Assembly (NCBI GenBank): GCA_028693775.1
Contig: JAQUUS010000088.1
Coordinates: 1-6,851 of the forward strand
Direction: 5' to 3'
DNA length: 6,851 nucleotides
Origin: Alphaproteobacteria bacterium
GTDB taxonomy: Bacteria; Pseudomonadota; Alphaproteobacteria; UBA9219
Shown here: positions 1-6,100 of the stretch, in pieces
How positions within the stretch are numbered: position 1 is the stretch's first letter
How the letters are laid out: each line of letters opens with the position of its first letter
The notes under the pieces: generated by a model
Database searches by the model: none
The model's input: the letters and a program-made list of their open reading frames with translations, nothing else
Told to the model about the DNA's origin: nothing
Position numbers and translations under genes: made by a program

Positions 1-1486
1 AGCCCATCGAGGCGCGCAAAACGACCATCCATCGTCCCGGCTTCGGCAAAAGGGTGGCAGACTTCGGAAAGAGCGCGACAACGAAATAAGGCAAAGCCAT
101 CCCGATACCGAGAACGGTAAAAACGGAAAAGATCTCCAAAGACCCGGCCGCGAGAGCGAACCCGACGGCGGTTCCGAGAAAAGGAGCCGAGCAAGGCGTC
201 GCCAAAAGAGTGGCGAAAGCGCCCGTCACAAAATCGCCCGCGAGTTTGGAAGAATAAGCCCCCTCAAGCTTGTCCGCGAGAAAGCCGGGCAAGGAAATCT
301 CATAAAGCCCCCACAAATTGGCCGCGAAAAAAGTGAGGAGGATCACGAGAAGAATCAGGAAAGAAGGCTGCTGGAACTGCATGCCCCACCCGAGGGTCAT
401 GCCGAGCTCCTTGAAAACGATCGTCGCGAGCGCCAAAATGCAAAAGGAAAAAACGATCCCCGCAGCCGTCGCCAGAAAGCTCAGGCGAACGTTGCGCACA
501 TCGCCGCCACCGTGAGAAACGGCGCCGACAATCTTCAAGGACAGCACAGGAAGAACGCACGGCATCAAATTCAGAATGAACCCGCCCAAAAGAGCGACGA
601 TCAAAAGAAGGCCATAGGAAGGCCGCTCCGGAACGAACGGCGGCGGCGGCGGCAAAACGGCAACGACAGGATTTTTAAATTCGGTCGCATGCCCGGCATT
701 GAGAAGCGTAACCGTAAGAGGAAGAGAATCCAGCGACACGCCGTCCGGAAGAAAATCGACCGGCCTGACCGTCAGAACGGCATTGAATCCCGAGGGATCG
801 ATCTCGACCTCCGGAGCACTGAATCCGATGTCCTTGTCGTTCTCGATAAAAACGTCAGGACTATGAATCCGCTCGCGCGACGAAACGGTAAGAAAAAGAC
901 TCCTGCCGTCGGTCGCCGCTTTTTTCAAAAGAATCCCGGAATCATGGGAGCTCACAGGCAACTGTTCGCGCGCGCGCTTCAAAAGAGAAGCCTCGGCCCC
1001 GGCGGACGGCGACCCCGCAGGAACGGAAAGGGCGAGATCGAAATGAGCGGGTACGCAAATGGATTGGCAAAGAAGAAGATCGGCAATAACCCTGGCCTTC
1101 AAAGGCTTGCCCGGCTCGCGCAAAACGGCGTCGATAGGAAAAACCACGCGATCGCTGTACCCGACGGTCTCAAGGCCGAAAACGAACGACCGGCGGGGCG
1201 CAGGGAAAAGAAGATCCGCGCTGCGCAGATTGTTTTCGGTCGAAAAGCTCTGGCTCCAATCCAGATGAGGAGGCAACCCGGCCTGTCCGGGCGAGCGCCA
1301 ATAAGTATGCCAGCCCTTGGCAAGATTGATCTCGAGGCCCAGCGGAACGACAGCGTCCTCGCCGACCGCCTCGACGCCCGAAATCAGGCGGGCGGAAACA
1401 ACCTTGTCTTCGCTCCAGTCCCCGGCCAAGGCAAAGGCCCGGGCAGGAAGGATTAACAAGAACAGGACGAGAAATACGCGAACCAT
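1..1486 (-). CDS. dsbD: DsbD/ScsB-family thiol:disulfide interchange protein (C-terminus cut by window edge)
   Basis: This protein should carry electrons across the inner membrane to periplasmic thiol partners. I translated 495 codons with no stop. Residues 1-21 form a signal peptide (hydrophobic VFLVLFLLIL, then an Ala-Leu-Ala cleavage site). A periplasmic N-terminal domain covers about 22-275 and carries a C140-x3-C144 pair (LLCQSICVP), as in DsbD-like proteins. A proline run at 279-283 links it to the membrane part. The first half of the transmembrane domain has the hallmark NLMPCVLPVLSLK (C310) and the second half ATPCSAPFLGTA (C432), the paired cysteines that shuttle electrons. Any C-terminal thioredoxin-like domain lies outside the window. 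The start is ATG at 1486, preceded by AGAGGG (1492-1497) five bases upstream. An ATG at 1500 on this strand is out of frame. ScsB or DsbD naming is uncertain; the family is not. Confidence 0.93.
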   Translation of the reverse strand, partial: MVRVFLVLFLLILPARAFALAGDWSEDKVVSARLISGVEAVGEDAVVPLGLEINLAKGWHTYWRSPGQAGLPPHLDWSQSFSTENNLRSADLLFPAPRRSFVFGLETVGYSDRVVFPIDAVLREPGKPLKARVIADLLLCQSICVPAHFDLALSVPAGSPSAGAEASLLKRAREQLPVSSHDSGILLKKAATDGRSLFLTVSSRERIHSPDVFIENDKDIGFSAPEVEIDPSGFNAVLTVRPVDFLPDGVSLDSLPLTVTLLNAGHATEFKNPVVAVLPPPPPFVPERPSYGLLLIVALLGGFILNLMPCVLPVLSLKIVGAVSHGGGDVRNVRLSFLATAAGIVFSFCILALATIVFKELGMTLGWGMQFQQPSFLILLVILLTFFAANLWGLYEISLPGFLADKLEGAYSSKLAGDFVTGAFATLLATPCSAPFLGTAVGFALAAGSLEIFSVFTVLGIGMALPYFVVALFPKSATLLPKPGRWMVVLRASMG

Positions 1487-1602
1487 CTCAACCCTCTCAT
1501 TTATCAGTGTACGCAACGGGACTCTTGTGCATCGCAGAAAGAACGCGCCCGCCCGGAAAGAACGGAAACGTCAAATAAAGCTACCAATGAATCGCAAGTT
1601 AA

Positions 1603-1639
1603 GCGACAATAGGCAAGAGGAGAACGTATAAAGCGAATC
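1603..1639 (+). promoter_or_regulatory. Predicted promoter giving a leaderless yqgE transcript
   Basis: A -35 element GCGACA (1603-1608, 4/6 to TTGACA) and a -10 element TATAAA (1627-1632, 5/6 to TATAAT) are separated by 18 bp. Seven bases follow the -10 box before the A of the yqgE start codon, so transcription would begin at or next to the ATG. The only purine-rich ribosome-binding candidate (GAGGAGA, 1617-1623) lies 16 bases from the ATG, too far to be used normally. This is inference from motif spacing only. Confidence 0.4.
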
Positions 1640-2263
1640 ATGAAAGAGATTTTTTCGCCCATCAAAAAAGTCGGCAAAATAAGCATGAAGCCGAACGCCC
1701 CCACAGCCCCCGGATGGCTGACGGGAAAAATGCTGGTCGCAATGCCCGCGATGGCGGACCCGCGTTTTGCGCGTACGGTCGTATACGTCTGCTCGCACAG
1801 CCCGAGCGGAGCGATGGGGCTGGTGGTTAACCGCCTGTTCGGAGAGGCAGATTTTCCGATGTTGCTCGAACAGCTGAACGTAAAAGCCTCGCCCGACACG
1901 CCCGAAATCCCCGTACAATTCGGAGGGCCGGTAGAAATGGGCCGGGGCTTTGTGCTGCACTCGAACGACTATATCGGAAAAGAAACGACCCGCATCGACG
2001 ACAGTGTGTCCGTAACGGCGACGGTCGAAATCATCGAAGACATTGCGCGAGGGAAAGGCCCCGCGCGCGCCCTGATGGTACTCGGCTATGCCGGATGGGG
2101 CGAAGGGCAGCTCGAAGAAGAGCTGAAAAACAACAGCTGGCTAACAACGGACGTGGACGAAGATATCCTCTTCGACTCCAACCTCGATTCGAAATGGGAT
2201 CGAGCGATGGCGCAAATGGGGATCAGCCCCGGCATGCTGTCGTCAATGCAGGGAACCGCCTGA
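1640..2263 (+). CDS. yqgE: YqgE/AlgH family protein (UPF0301)
   Basis: This 207-residue soluble protein belongs to the YqgE/AlgH (DUF179) family, whose biochemical role is not settled; the old AlgH name came from a link to alginate regulation in Pseudomonas. The family signature is clear: GKMLVAMPAM followed by DPRFARTVVYVCSHS and GAMGLVVNR (residues 29-65), FGGPVEMGRGFVLH (94-107), and LGYAGWGEGQLEEEL with NNSWL (148-168). It is about 20 residues longer than E. coli YqgE (187 aa), and the extra length is at the N-terminus. I chose ATG 1640 because a -10 box sits 7 bases before it. The in-frame ATG at 1685 (M16) would give a length nearer the family norm, and neither start has a good ribosome binding site. 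The gene is divergent from dsbD and ends 5 bp from a convergent membrane-protein gene, so it is probably transcribed alone. Confidence 0.92.
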   Translation: MKEIFSPIKKVGKISMKPNAPTAPGWLTGKMLVAMPAMADPRFARTVVYVCSHSPSGAMGLVVNRLFGEADFPMLLEQLNVKASPDTPEIPVQFGGPVEMGRGFVLHSNDYIGKETTRIDDSVSVTATVEIIEDIARGKGPARALMVLGYAGWGEGQLEEELKNNSWLTTDVDEDILFDSNLDSKWDRAMAQMGISPGMLSSMQGTA

Positions 2264-2268
2264 CCCCG

Positions 2269-2724
2269 TCAAGCAGGAACGCAAGCCTCAAATCCGCCGG
2301 GAGGAGAATAGCGCCGCGCGCGCGCGACGGCAGCGCCATAGGTTGCATTGACCCAGCCCAGACCTGCGCCAAGAAGAGTGGACCCCAAAACGAGGCGCCC
2401 CTGAGAAAGCTCCGAAAGCCCCCAAACGATCGCAGCCGCCGCGCAGAAATAAACGACCTGATTGCCCCTGAAGGAGTCCTCAACGTTGCCCTTGAGGCAG
2501 CGAACGAACACGGAAGAATCCAAAGGAAACGCGGGAGCCTTGCGAGCCTTGTCGGCCATCACGGCGGCCGCGCCGAAATGAACGACAGACAAAACGGCGG
2601 CCACGGAAGCATATTCGCCGCCGCTCAAGGCCGCCCCCGCATTGACAGCGGACAAAGCGAGCCACCCGGCGGTCCCGGCAACCTCCCACTTTGCGTCACG
2701 GAAAATCTTCGAACGCGTCGACAT
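2269..2724 (-). CDS. Small four-helix membrane protein of unknown function, paralogue B
   Basis: I do not recognise this 151-residue protein. It has four hydrophobic segments at roughly 14-34, 38-56, 88-105 and 110-132, with a polar stretch rich in charges at about 57-87 between helices 2 and 3. The N-terminus carries F-R-D-AKWE with AKWE at residues 11-14, exactly as in the gene just upstream. The order of helices and loops matches too, so the two are diverged tandem duplicates. Its ribosome binding site AAGGGGAG (2727-2734 on the minus strand) overlaps the TAA of the upstream gene, with only 8 bp between the genes, so translational coupling is likely. The C-terminus ends in a short tail after a basic ARARR stretch, which suggests a cytoplasmic end. 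Its stop lies 5 bp from the convergent yqgE stop. Function is unknown. Confidence 0.8.
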   Translation of the reverse strand: MSTRSKIFRDAKWEVAGTAGWLALSAVNAGAALSGGEYASVAAVLSVVHFGAAAVMADKARKAPAFPLDSSVFVRCLKGNVEDSFRGNQVVYFCAAAAIVWGLSELSQGRLVLGSTLLGAGLGWVNATYGAAVARARRYSPPGGFEACVPA

Positions 2725-2732
2725 GTCTCCCC

Positions 2733-3230
2733 TTATACAGGATAAGGAGCCGGCGTCTTCTTTTTGAAAAAAGCGTTATCTCTCATCCGCGTAACAACGG
2801 ACGAATACAACGAATGAAACCCGCAAAGAGCCACGCTCGTAGAAACCCCGGCAGAGATATAATCGGCGTTTCTCAACCCATTGAGCCCGGCGACCAGAAA
2901 AGCGAGATTGGCGGCCACATAAGCCGTGTTCATAACGGGGCCATCCTCGTATTGCGTCGCAGCCTCTTCTTTCGCGGCCTGAACGAACTCCCGCACATTC
3001 GGAGACGAATTGGCTGCCGACCACTTCAGATTATTAACCTGCGTTTTGACGCCCTTGGCGGCAAACAGTCCGAAACAAAGAAAAAAGGCCGTCAACCCGG
3101 CATCGATCTTCGCAGAGGTTCCATAGAACTGCGAAAGCCCCGCAAAGCCCGCCCCAAAGGTCCCGGCCGCAAGGGCAAGGCTCCCGATTTCCCACTTGGC
3201 GTTTTTAAATTTCTGAACAATCCCGGCCAT
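2733..3230 (-). CDS. Small four-helix membrane protein of unknown function, paralogue A
   Basis: I do not recognise this 165-residue protein. Hydrophobic segments lie at about 14-34, 42-60, 100-118 and 122-143. A hydrophilic stretch at 61-98, with VREFVQAAKEEAATQYEDG, separates two helix pairs. AKWE at residues 11-14 follows a short amphipathic, basic N-terminus, and the C-terminus is basic (RMRDNAFFKKK). The same layout recurs in the downstream gene, which makes this the first gene of a tandem pair. The start at ATG 3230 is supported by AGGA (3239-3242 on the minus strand) with 8-base spacing. No Walker, protease, nuclease or transporter motif is visible. The helix-pair/loop/helix-pair layout suggests an internal repeat of a two-helix unit, but that is inference. 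It is likely the leading cistron of a two-gene operon. Confidence 0.83.
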   Translation of the reverse strand: MAGIVQKFKNAKWEIGSLALAAGTFGAGFAGLSQFYGTSAKIDAGLTAFFLCFGLFAAKGVKTQVNNLKWSAANSSPNVREFVQAAKEEAATQYEDGPVMNTAYVAANLAFLVAGLNGLRNADYISAGVSTSVALCGFHSLYSSVVTRMRDNAFFKKKTPAPYPV

Positions 3231-3406
3231 AAAAAATATCCTGGTATGAAAAAAGTCTCAAAACACCCTGTGCATCTAGCATAAAACGCCCGAAACTAAT
3301 GAGAATAAACAACCGGGCCGAAAATTTATCCCAAGCCGTCTTCCGGGCTTTTTAACCATGTATTTTATGTTAAGGTAAGACGTTTTCTCCAATCCGGCAT
3401 CGACCC
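3231..3406. other. Divergent intergenic region between the membrane-protein pair and the methyltransferase gene
   Basis: This 176-bp AT-rich spacer must hold the promoters of two divergent units. I find no convincing -35/-10 pair on either strand. The AT-rich stretch at about 3349-3378 is the likeliest promoter area for the plus strand. A weak 5-bp hairpin (3333-3337 with 3346-3350) is followed by Ts, but no plus-strand gene lies upstream that it could terminate. Confidence 0.5.
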
Positions 3407-4381
3407 ATGCTCCAAACCCTCCGAAGCGATAACGAGCTGGCCCTCAAGGCCAAACGAACCCTTGCCCTTCTCAAATACCATCTCGTCGGCCTTGCGCAGG
3501 ACTTCTGGAAAGACGGCAACTGGAGCAAAAGCCCCTCCGCCCCGTTCATGGCCGCCAAGCCCAGATCCGAGCCTGCGTTCGGCGCGGAAGAAACCGGCGC
3601 AATCCTGTCCGCAGAACCGCAAGCGGGGCGCGCCCTGTGGCACGCCGAGCCCGGAGAGATTTCCGAAAAGATGTGGGGCCCCGGCTGCCTCACCCCGGGA
3701 GACGACCACATCACGGAGCTCCTGCTCAAGCCGCTGAATCTGACCAAAGGCATGACCGTGATCGACCTTGCGGCAGGCCTGGGCGCAAGAATGCGGCGCG
3801 CCTCCGAAGAATACGGCGCGCAAACCACAGGCCGCGAACCGGACCCCGAAATCGCCATGAGAGCCAAGGCGCTGGCGGCGGAGCGCAAGACGAAAGACGT
3901 TATTGTAGCCTACGACCCGATGTCCTTCACCGACAGCGGCCAATACGACTGCATCCTTGCGCGCGAAACGTTCTACCGCGTCGCCGACCGGAAAAAATTC
4001 ATCGACGCCATCGCGGCATGCAGCAAAGCCGGGACACAGGTTTCGTTCACGGACTACATCGTCAACCCCGAATCCCAGCAGCAACCGGCGATCCTCGCAT
4101 GGAAAGCCTTCGAGCAGGACGCAGATCCGCCGGGCCTCGTCGAGCTTGCGGAGCTGTGGGCCAAAGCAGGAATCAGCCTGCGCGTCCACGACGACCGGAC
4201 AGAATACTACAAAAAAGAAGTGAAAGAAGGCCTTCTAAGGCTGGCCAAATACCTCGCCTCAGACGCAAGGCCCGACAAAGCCACGAAAAAAGCCATCGAG
4301 AAGCGCATCAAAATCTGGGCGCACCGCTCAGCCGCGATGGAAGAAGGGCTTAAATTCTACCGGTTCTACGGGCAGAAATAG
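3407..4381 (+). CDS. Class I SAM-dependent methyltransferase
   Basis: This 324-residue cytoplasmic protein should transfer a methyl group from S-adenosylmethionine; its substrate cannot be read from the sequence. The Rossmann core starts near residue 98. Motif I is TVIDLAAGLGAR (117-128), with D120 and the glycines G124 and G126 that hold SAM. GREPDPEIAMRAKA (142-155) follows, where an acidic residue normally binds the ribose. YDCILARETFYRV (180-192) is the motif IV region and QVSFTDYIVN (211-220) a later core strand. Just before motif I, MWGPGCLTPGDDHITELLL resembles small-molecule methyltransferases of the Methyltransf_11 type. Residues 1-95 are an extra N-terminal part and about 265-324 a charged helical tail. 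ATG 3407 is the first possible start after an in-frame stop at 3371, yet it has no ribosome binding site. The last 32 bp overlap the convergent oxyR gene. Confidence 0.85.
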   Translation: MLQTLRSDNELALKAKRTLALLKYHLVGLAQDFWKDGNWSKSPSAPFMAAKPRSEPAFGAEETGAILSAEPQAGRALWHAEPGEISEKMWGPGCLTPGDDHITELLLKPLNLTKGMTVIDLAAGLGARMRRASEEYGAQTTGREPDPEIAMRAKALAAERKTKDVIVAYDPMSFTDSGQYDCILARETFYRVADRKKFIDAIAACSKAGTQVSFTDYIVNPESQQQPAILAWKAFEQDADPPGLVELAELWAKAGISLRVHDDRTEYYKKEVKEGLLRLAKYLASDARPDKATKKAIEKRIKIWAHRSAAMEEGLKFYRFYGQK

Positions 4382-5285
4382 CCGGATGTCTGGCCCCGTT
4401 GTCCTTGCGCGAAATGCGGCGCATCACATCTGCCATCTTGAGAATCATCTCCGACCGGACATCTGACTTCCGCCAGAACAAGCCGATGCGGCGCATGGGC
4501 TTTTTTCCGATAAAGGGGAGCGTCCGAAGCTTGTCCGCATGGGAAACGGCCACGGCAGGCATCAGCGTCATGGCCTCGCTATGAGGAGCCTCGATCATCA
4601 AGCGAAGCGTCTCAAGGCTTGTCGCACGAAAACTGCCGTCCTCGCCCGCGCCGTAAGATCCGCAAATATCCAAAGCCTGCTTGCGCAAGCAATGCCCCTC
4701 CTCGAGCAGCATAAGCTTGCGCCCGTCAAGATCGGAAAGACGAACGGATTTTCTGTGCGCAAGCGGATGATCGGCCCCGACGGCCAAAAGAAAAGGATCG
4801 TCGAAAATATGAACCGAGCGCATGCCCGGAGCCTCGACAGGAAGAGCCAAAAGAGCGGCATCCAGAGTTCCTTCGGCAAGGCGAAGCAAAAGCGTATTCG
4901 TCCTGTCCTCGACCAGCAAAAGCTTGAGTCGCGGAAAAGCCTTGAGCAACGCAGGGACATAGTCGGGCAAAACATAGCTCGCGAGCGTCGGAAAAGCGCC
5001 GAACCTGAACTCGCCGCTTTCCGGATTGCGCAAGGAATAGGCAATATCGTGGATCTGCTTTTCGCACCCAACGGCCTCATGCAAAACAGGAAGGATACTG
5101 CGTCCCGAAGCGGTCAGCATGACGCGTTTGTTGGTGCGCTCGAAAAGAGGAATGCCCAGGCGGTCTTCGAGCTTGCGGATCTGCATGCTGAGGGTCGGCT
5201 GGCTGACATGGCACCTTTCGGCGGCAGCCTTGAAATTCAAAGTCTCTGCCACAGCAAGGACATAACGGAAATCGCGCAAATTCAT
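4350..5285 (-). CDS. oxyR: OxyR, LysR-family hydrogen peroxide sensor and transcription regulator
   Basis: OxyR is a tetrameric DNA-binding regulator that senses H2O2 through an intramolecular disulfide and then activates antioxidant genes. The protein has 311 residues. The N-terminal winged helix-turn-helix is at about 1-60 (MNLRDFRYVLAVAETLNF, then AAERCHVSQPTLSMQIRKLE). The regulatory domain follows from about 90. The redox motif GHCLRKQALDIC puts cysteines at 199 and 208, the same numbers as in E. coli OxyR, which strongly supports this over other LysR members. C25 and C74 are additional cysteines. The start ATG 5285 matches the E. coli N-terminus (MNIRDL) but has no ribosome binding site; a promoter fits a leaderless mRNA. 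It is divergent from ahpC, its likely target, and its 3' end overlaps the methyltransferase gene by 32 bp. After about residue 292 a basic tail extends to 311, a little past the 305 aa of E. coli OxyR. Confidence 0.94.
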   Translation of the reverse strand: MNLRDFRYVLAVAETLNFKAAAERCHVSQPTLSMQIRKLEDRLGIPLFERTNKRVMLTASGRSILPVLHEAVGCEKQIHDIAYSLRNPESGEFRFGAFPTLASYVLPDYVPALLKAFPRLKLLLVEDRTNTLLLRLAEGTLDAALLALPVEAPGMRSVHIFDDPFLLAVGADHPLAHRKSVRLSDLDGRKLMLLEEGHCLRKQALDICGSYGAGEDGSFRATSLETLRLMIEAPHSEAMTLMPAVAVSHADKLRTLPFIGKKPMRRIGLFWRKSDVRSEMILKMADVMRRISRKDNGARHPAISARRTGRI

Positions 5286-5320
5286 ACGATATATGTAGTC
5301 TATCGTTGCGATAAGAACAA
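5286..5320 (-). promoter_or_regulatory. Predicted oxyR promoter producing a leaderless mRNA
   Basis: On the minus strand, TTGTTC (plus positions 5315-5320) as -35 and TACATA (5292-5297) as -10 are separated by exactly 17 bp. Six bases follow before the A of the oxyR ATG at 5285, which would be +1. No Shine-Dalgarno sequence lies in the 25 bases before this ATG. The promoter lies within the OxyR-like operator, so bound OxyR would cover it, consistent with the autorepression usual for LysR genes. The prediction rests on motifs only. Confidence 0.5.
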
Positions 5321-5325
5321 TAGAT
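5289..5325. promoter_or_regulatory. Putative OxyR operator between oxyR and ahpC
   Basis: The classical OxyR site is ATAG-N7-CTAT-N7-ATAG-N7-CTAT. Here I read ATAT (5289-5292), CTAT (5300-5303), ATAA (5311-5314) and AGAT (5322-5325), each separated by exactly 7 bases. These match 3, 4, 3 and 2 of 4 positions. The centre is a perfect inverted repeat, TATCG-TTG-CGATA (5301-5313). The site overlaps the -35 and -10 of the predicted oxyR promoter and reaches the -10 of the ahpC promoter, as expected for an activator and self-repressor. Confidence 0.6.
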
Positions 5326-5331
5326 TATACT
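5326..5331 (+). promoter_or_regulatory. Predicted -10 box of the ahpC promoter
   Basis: TATACT matches the TATAAT consensus at 5 of 6 positions. No good -35 element stands 16-18 bp upstream (TCGTTG at the 17-bp position). That is typical of an activator-dependent promoter, because the OxyR-like operator occupies the -35 region. Transcription would start near 5338 and leave a leader of about 145 nt before ahpC. TATAAA at 5332-5337 is an alternative. Confidence 0.45.
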
Positions 5332-5382
5332 TATAAAAAAAGATCCGGTATTATGGGTCTTGCAAGGAAGGGAGGCTCCGTT

Positions 5383-5469
5383 ATGAGCGACCTGGTATTA
5401 CAATGGTTCATCACCGCAACCCTTTCTTGCACCCCCAAGCCCGTCACAGAACGGAGCGCCACTCAATAA
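5383..5469 (+). CDS. Putative 28-residue small protein or leader peptide upstream of ahpC
   Basis: An ATG at 5383 opens a 28-codon frame ending at TAA 5467-5469. A strong Shine-Dalgarno, AAGGGAGG (5368-5375), sits 7 bases before it, the best ribosome binding site in this spacer. The peptide begins MSDLVLQWFI, has a single cysteine (C16) and a single tryptophan (W8), and ends ERSATQ. A short hydrophobic stretch runs from about 4 to 15. Its stop abuts the ahpC ribosome binding site (AAGGAGAT, 5470-5477), 13 bp before the ahpC ATG, so ribosomes ending here would be delivered to ahpC. It lies inside the predicted OxyR-controlled transcript. It could be a coupling leader, an attenuation peptide, or a real small protein. 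I do not recognise the sequence. Confidence 0.5.
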   Translation: MSDLVLQWFITATLSCTPKPVTERSATQ

Positions 5470-5482
5470 AAGGAGATCCCCC

Positions 5483-6022
5483 ATGATTGGTGTAGGACAA
5501 ACCTTCCCCCCTTTTGAATTGAAAGCATCGGAACCCGGAAAACCTTTTTTCGATGTCTCCCTCGACAGCAATGCAGGCAAATGGCTGGTGATCTTCTCGT
5601 GGCCGAAAGACTTCACGTTCGTCTGTCCGACCGAAATCGCGGAGTTCGGCAAAATGAATGCGGAGTTCGAAAAAAGAGACGCGAAAGTGCTGGGCTTCAG
5701 CCTCGACAGCGAATTCGTGCACCGGGCGTGGAGCGAACAGAACGAACTGCTCAAAGGCCTGCCGTTTCCGATGATGTCGGACATCAAGCGCGAGCTGACC
5801 ATGGCGCTCGGGATCCTCGACCCCATCGACGGCATATCGCAACGCGCGACCTTCATCGTGGACCCGACGAACGTGGTGCGCTTCGTGATGGTCACGGATT
5901 TCTCCGTGGGCCGAAACGTGCAGGAGGTTCTCCGGGTGCTCGACGCGCTTCAAACCGACCAGTTGACCCCCTGCGGCTGGCAGCCGGGGCAAAGAACGCT
6001 GGATATTCACAAGCTGCGTTAA
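5483..6022 (+). CDS. ahpC: AhpC-type 2-Cys peroxiredoxin (alkyl hydroperoxide reductase subunit C)
   Basis: This cytoplasmic peroxidase reduces H2O2, organic peroxides and probably peroxynitrite through a cysteine sulfenic acid. The 179-residue protein is complete. WPKDFTFVCPTE holds the PxxxTxxC active site with peroxidatic C48, P41 and T45. R121 (SQRATFIVDP) is the conserved activating arginine. LTPCGW near the C-terminus gives C164 as the resolving cysteine. C48 and C164 are the only cysteines. FPMMSDIKREL and SVGRNVQEVLRVLDALQTD closely resemble the mycobacterial/alphaproteobacterial AhpC branch, which usually uses AhpD or thioredoxin rather than AhpF. No ahpD or ahpF follows here, so the reductant is unknown. 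The start is fixed by AAGGAGAT (5470-5477), 5 bases before the ATG. Divergent oxyR and the operator between them point to peroxide-inducible expression. No T-rich terminator follows the stop. Confidence 0.95.
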   Translation: MIGVGQTFPPFELKASEPGKPFFDVSLDSNAGKWLVIFSWPKDFTFVCPTEIAEFGKMNAEFEKRDAKVLGFSLDSEFVHRAWSEQNELLKGLPFPMMSDIKRELTMALGILDPIDGISQRATFIVDPTNVVRFVMVTDFSVGRNVQEVLRVLDALQTDQLTPCGWQPGQRTLDIHKLR

Positions 6023-6070
6023 AGCCTTAGCGCAAGCGCGCGAAAGAATCCGTTTGAACGAGGAAGGCAT

Positions 6071-6099
6071 TTGCGCATCGGCGCAAAACAGCCTATAGC
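6071..6099 (+). promoter_or_regulatory. Predicted promoter of the ribonuclease J gene
   Basis: TTGCGC (6071-6076) and TATAGC (6094-6099) are separated by 17 bp; they match 3/6 and 4/6 of the sigma-70 consensus. The start site would fall near 6106, giving a leader of about 30 nt. The -35 is the left arm of a perfect inverted repeat, TTGCGC-ATCG-GCGCAA (6071-6086). That repeat might instead be a structure at the 3' end of the ahpC transcript. Confidence 0.45.
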
Positions 6100-6100
6100 T

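Noticed and set aside
512..1456. 314-codon plus-strand open frame
   Set aside because: It lies antisense to the DsbD-like gene, whose minus-strand frame has clear family motifs. The plus-strand product is arginine- and lysine-rich with no domain, as expected of a shadow frame in GC-rich coding DNA.
3333..3353. Hairpin followed by Ts, resembling a terminator on the plus strand
   Set aside because: The stem is only 5 bp with an 8-nt loop, and the genes on its left are on the minus strand, so there is no plus-strand transcript to end there.
3365..4189. 274-codon minus-strand open frame
   Set aside because: It is the antisense shadow of the methyltransferase, whose plus-strand product has SAM motif I. 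The shadow has no recognisable fold or ribosome binding site.
4539..5336. 265-codon plus-strand open frame
   Set aside because: It is antisense to oxyR and runs through the operator region; its composition is basic and low in motif content.
1..6022. A thiol-redox island linking the DsbD-like protein with oxyR-ahpC
   Set aside because: About 2 kb of unrelated genes separate them, and I see no OxyR-like site near the DsbD-like start, so shared regulation is not supported.
6023..6070. Possible ahpC terminator
   Set aside because: Only short GCGC repeats occur (around 6031-6042), with no stable stem followed by a T tract.
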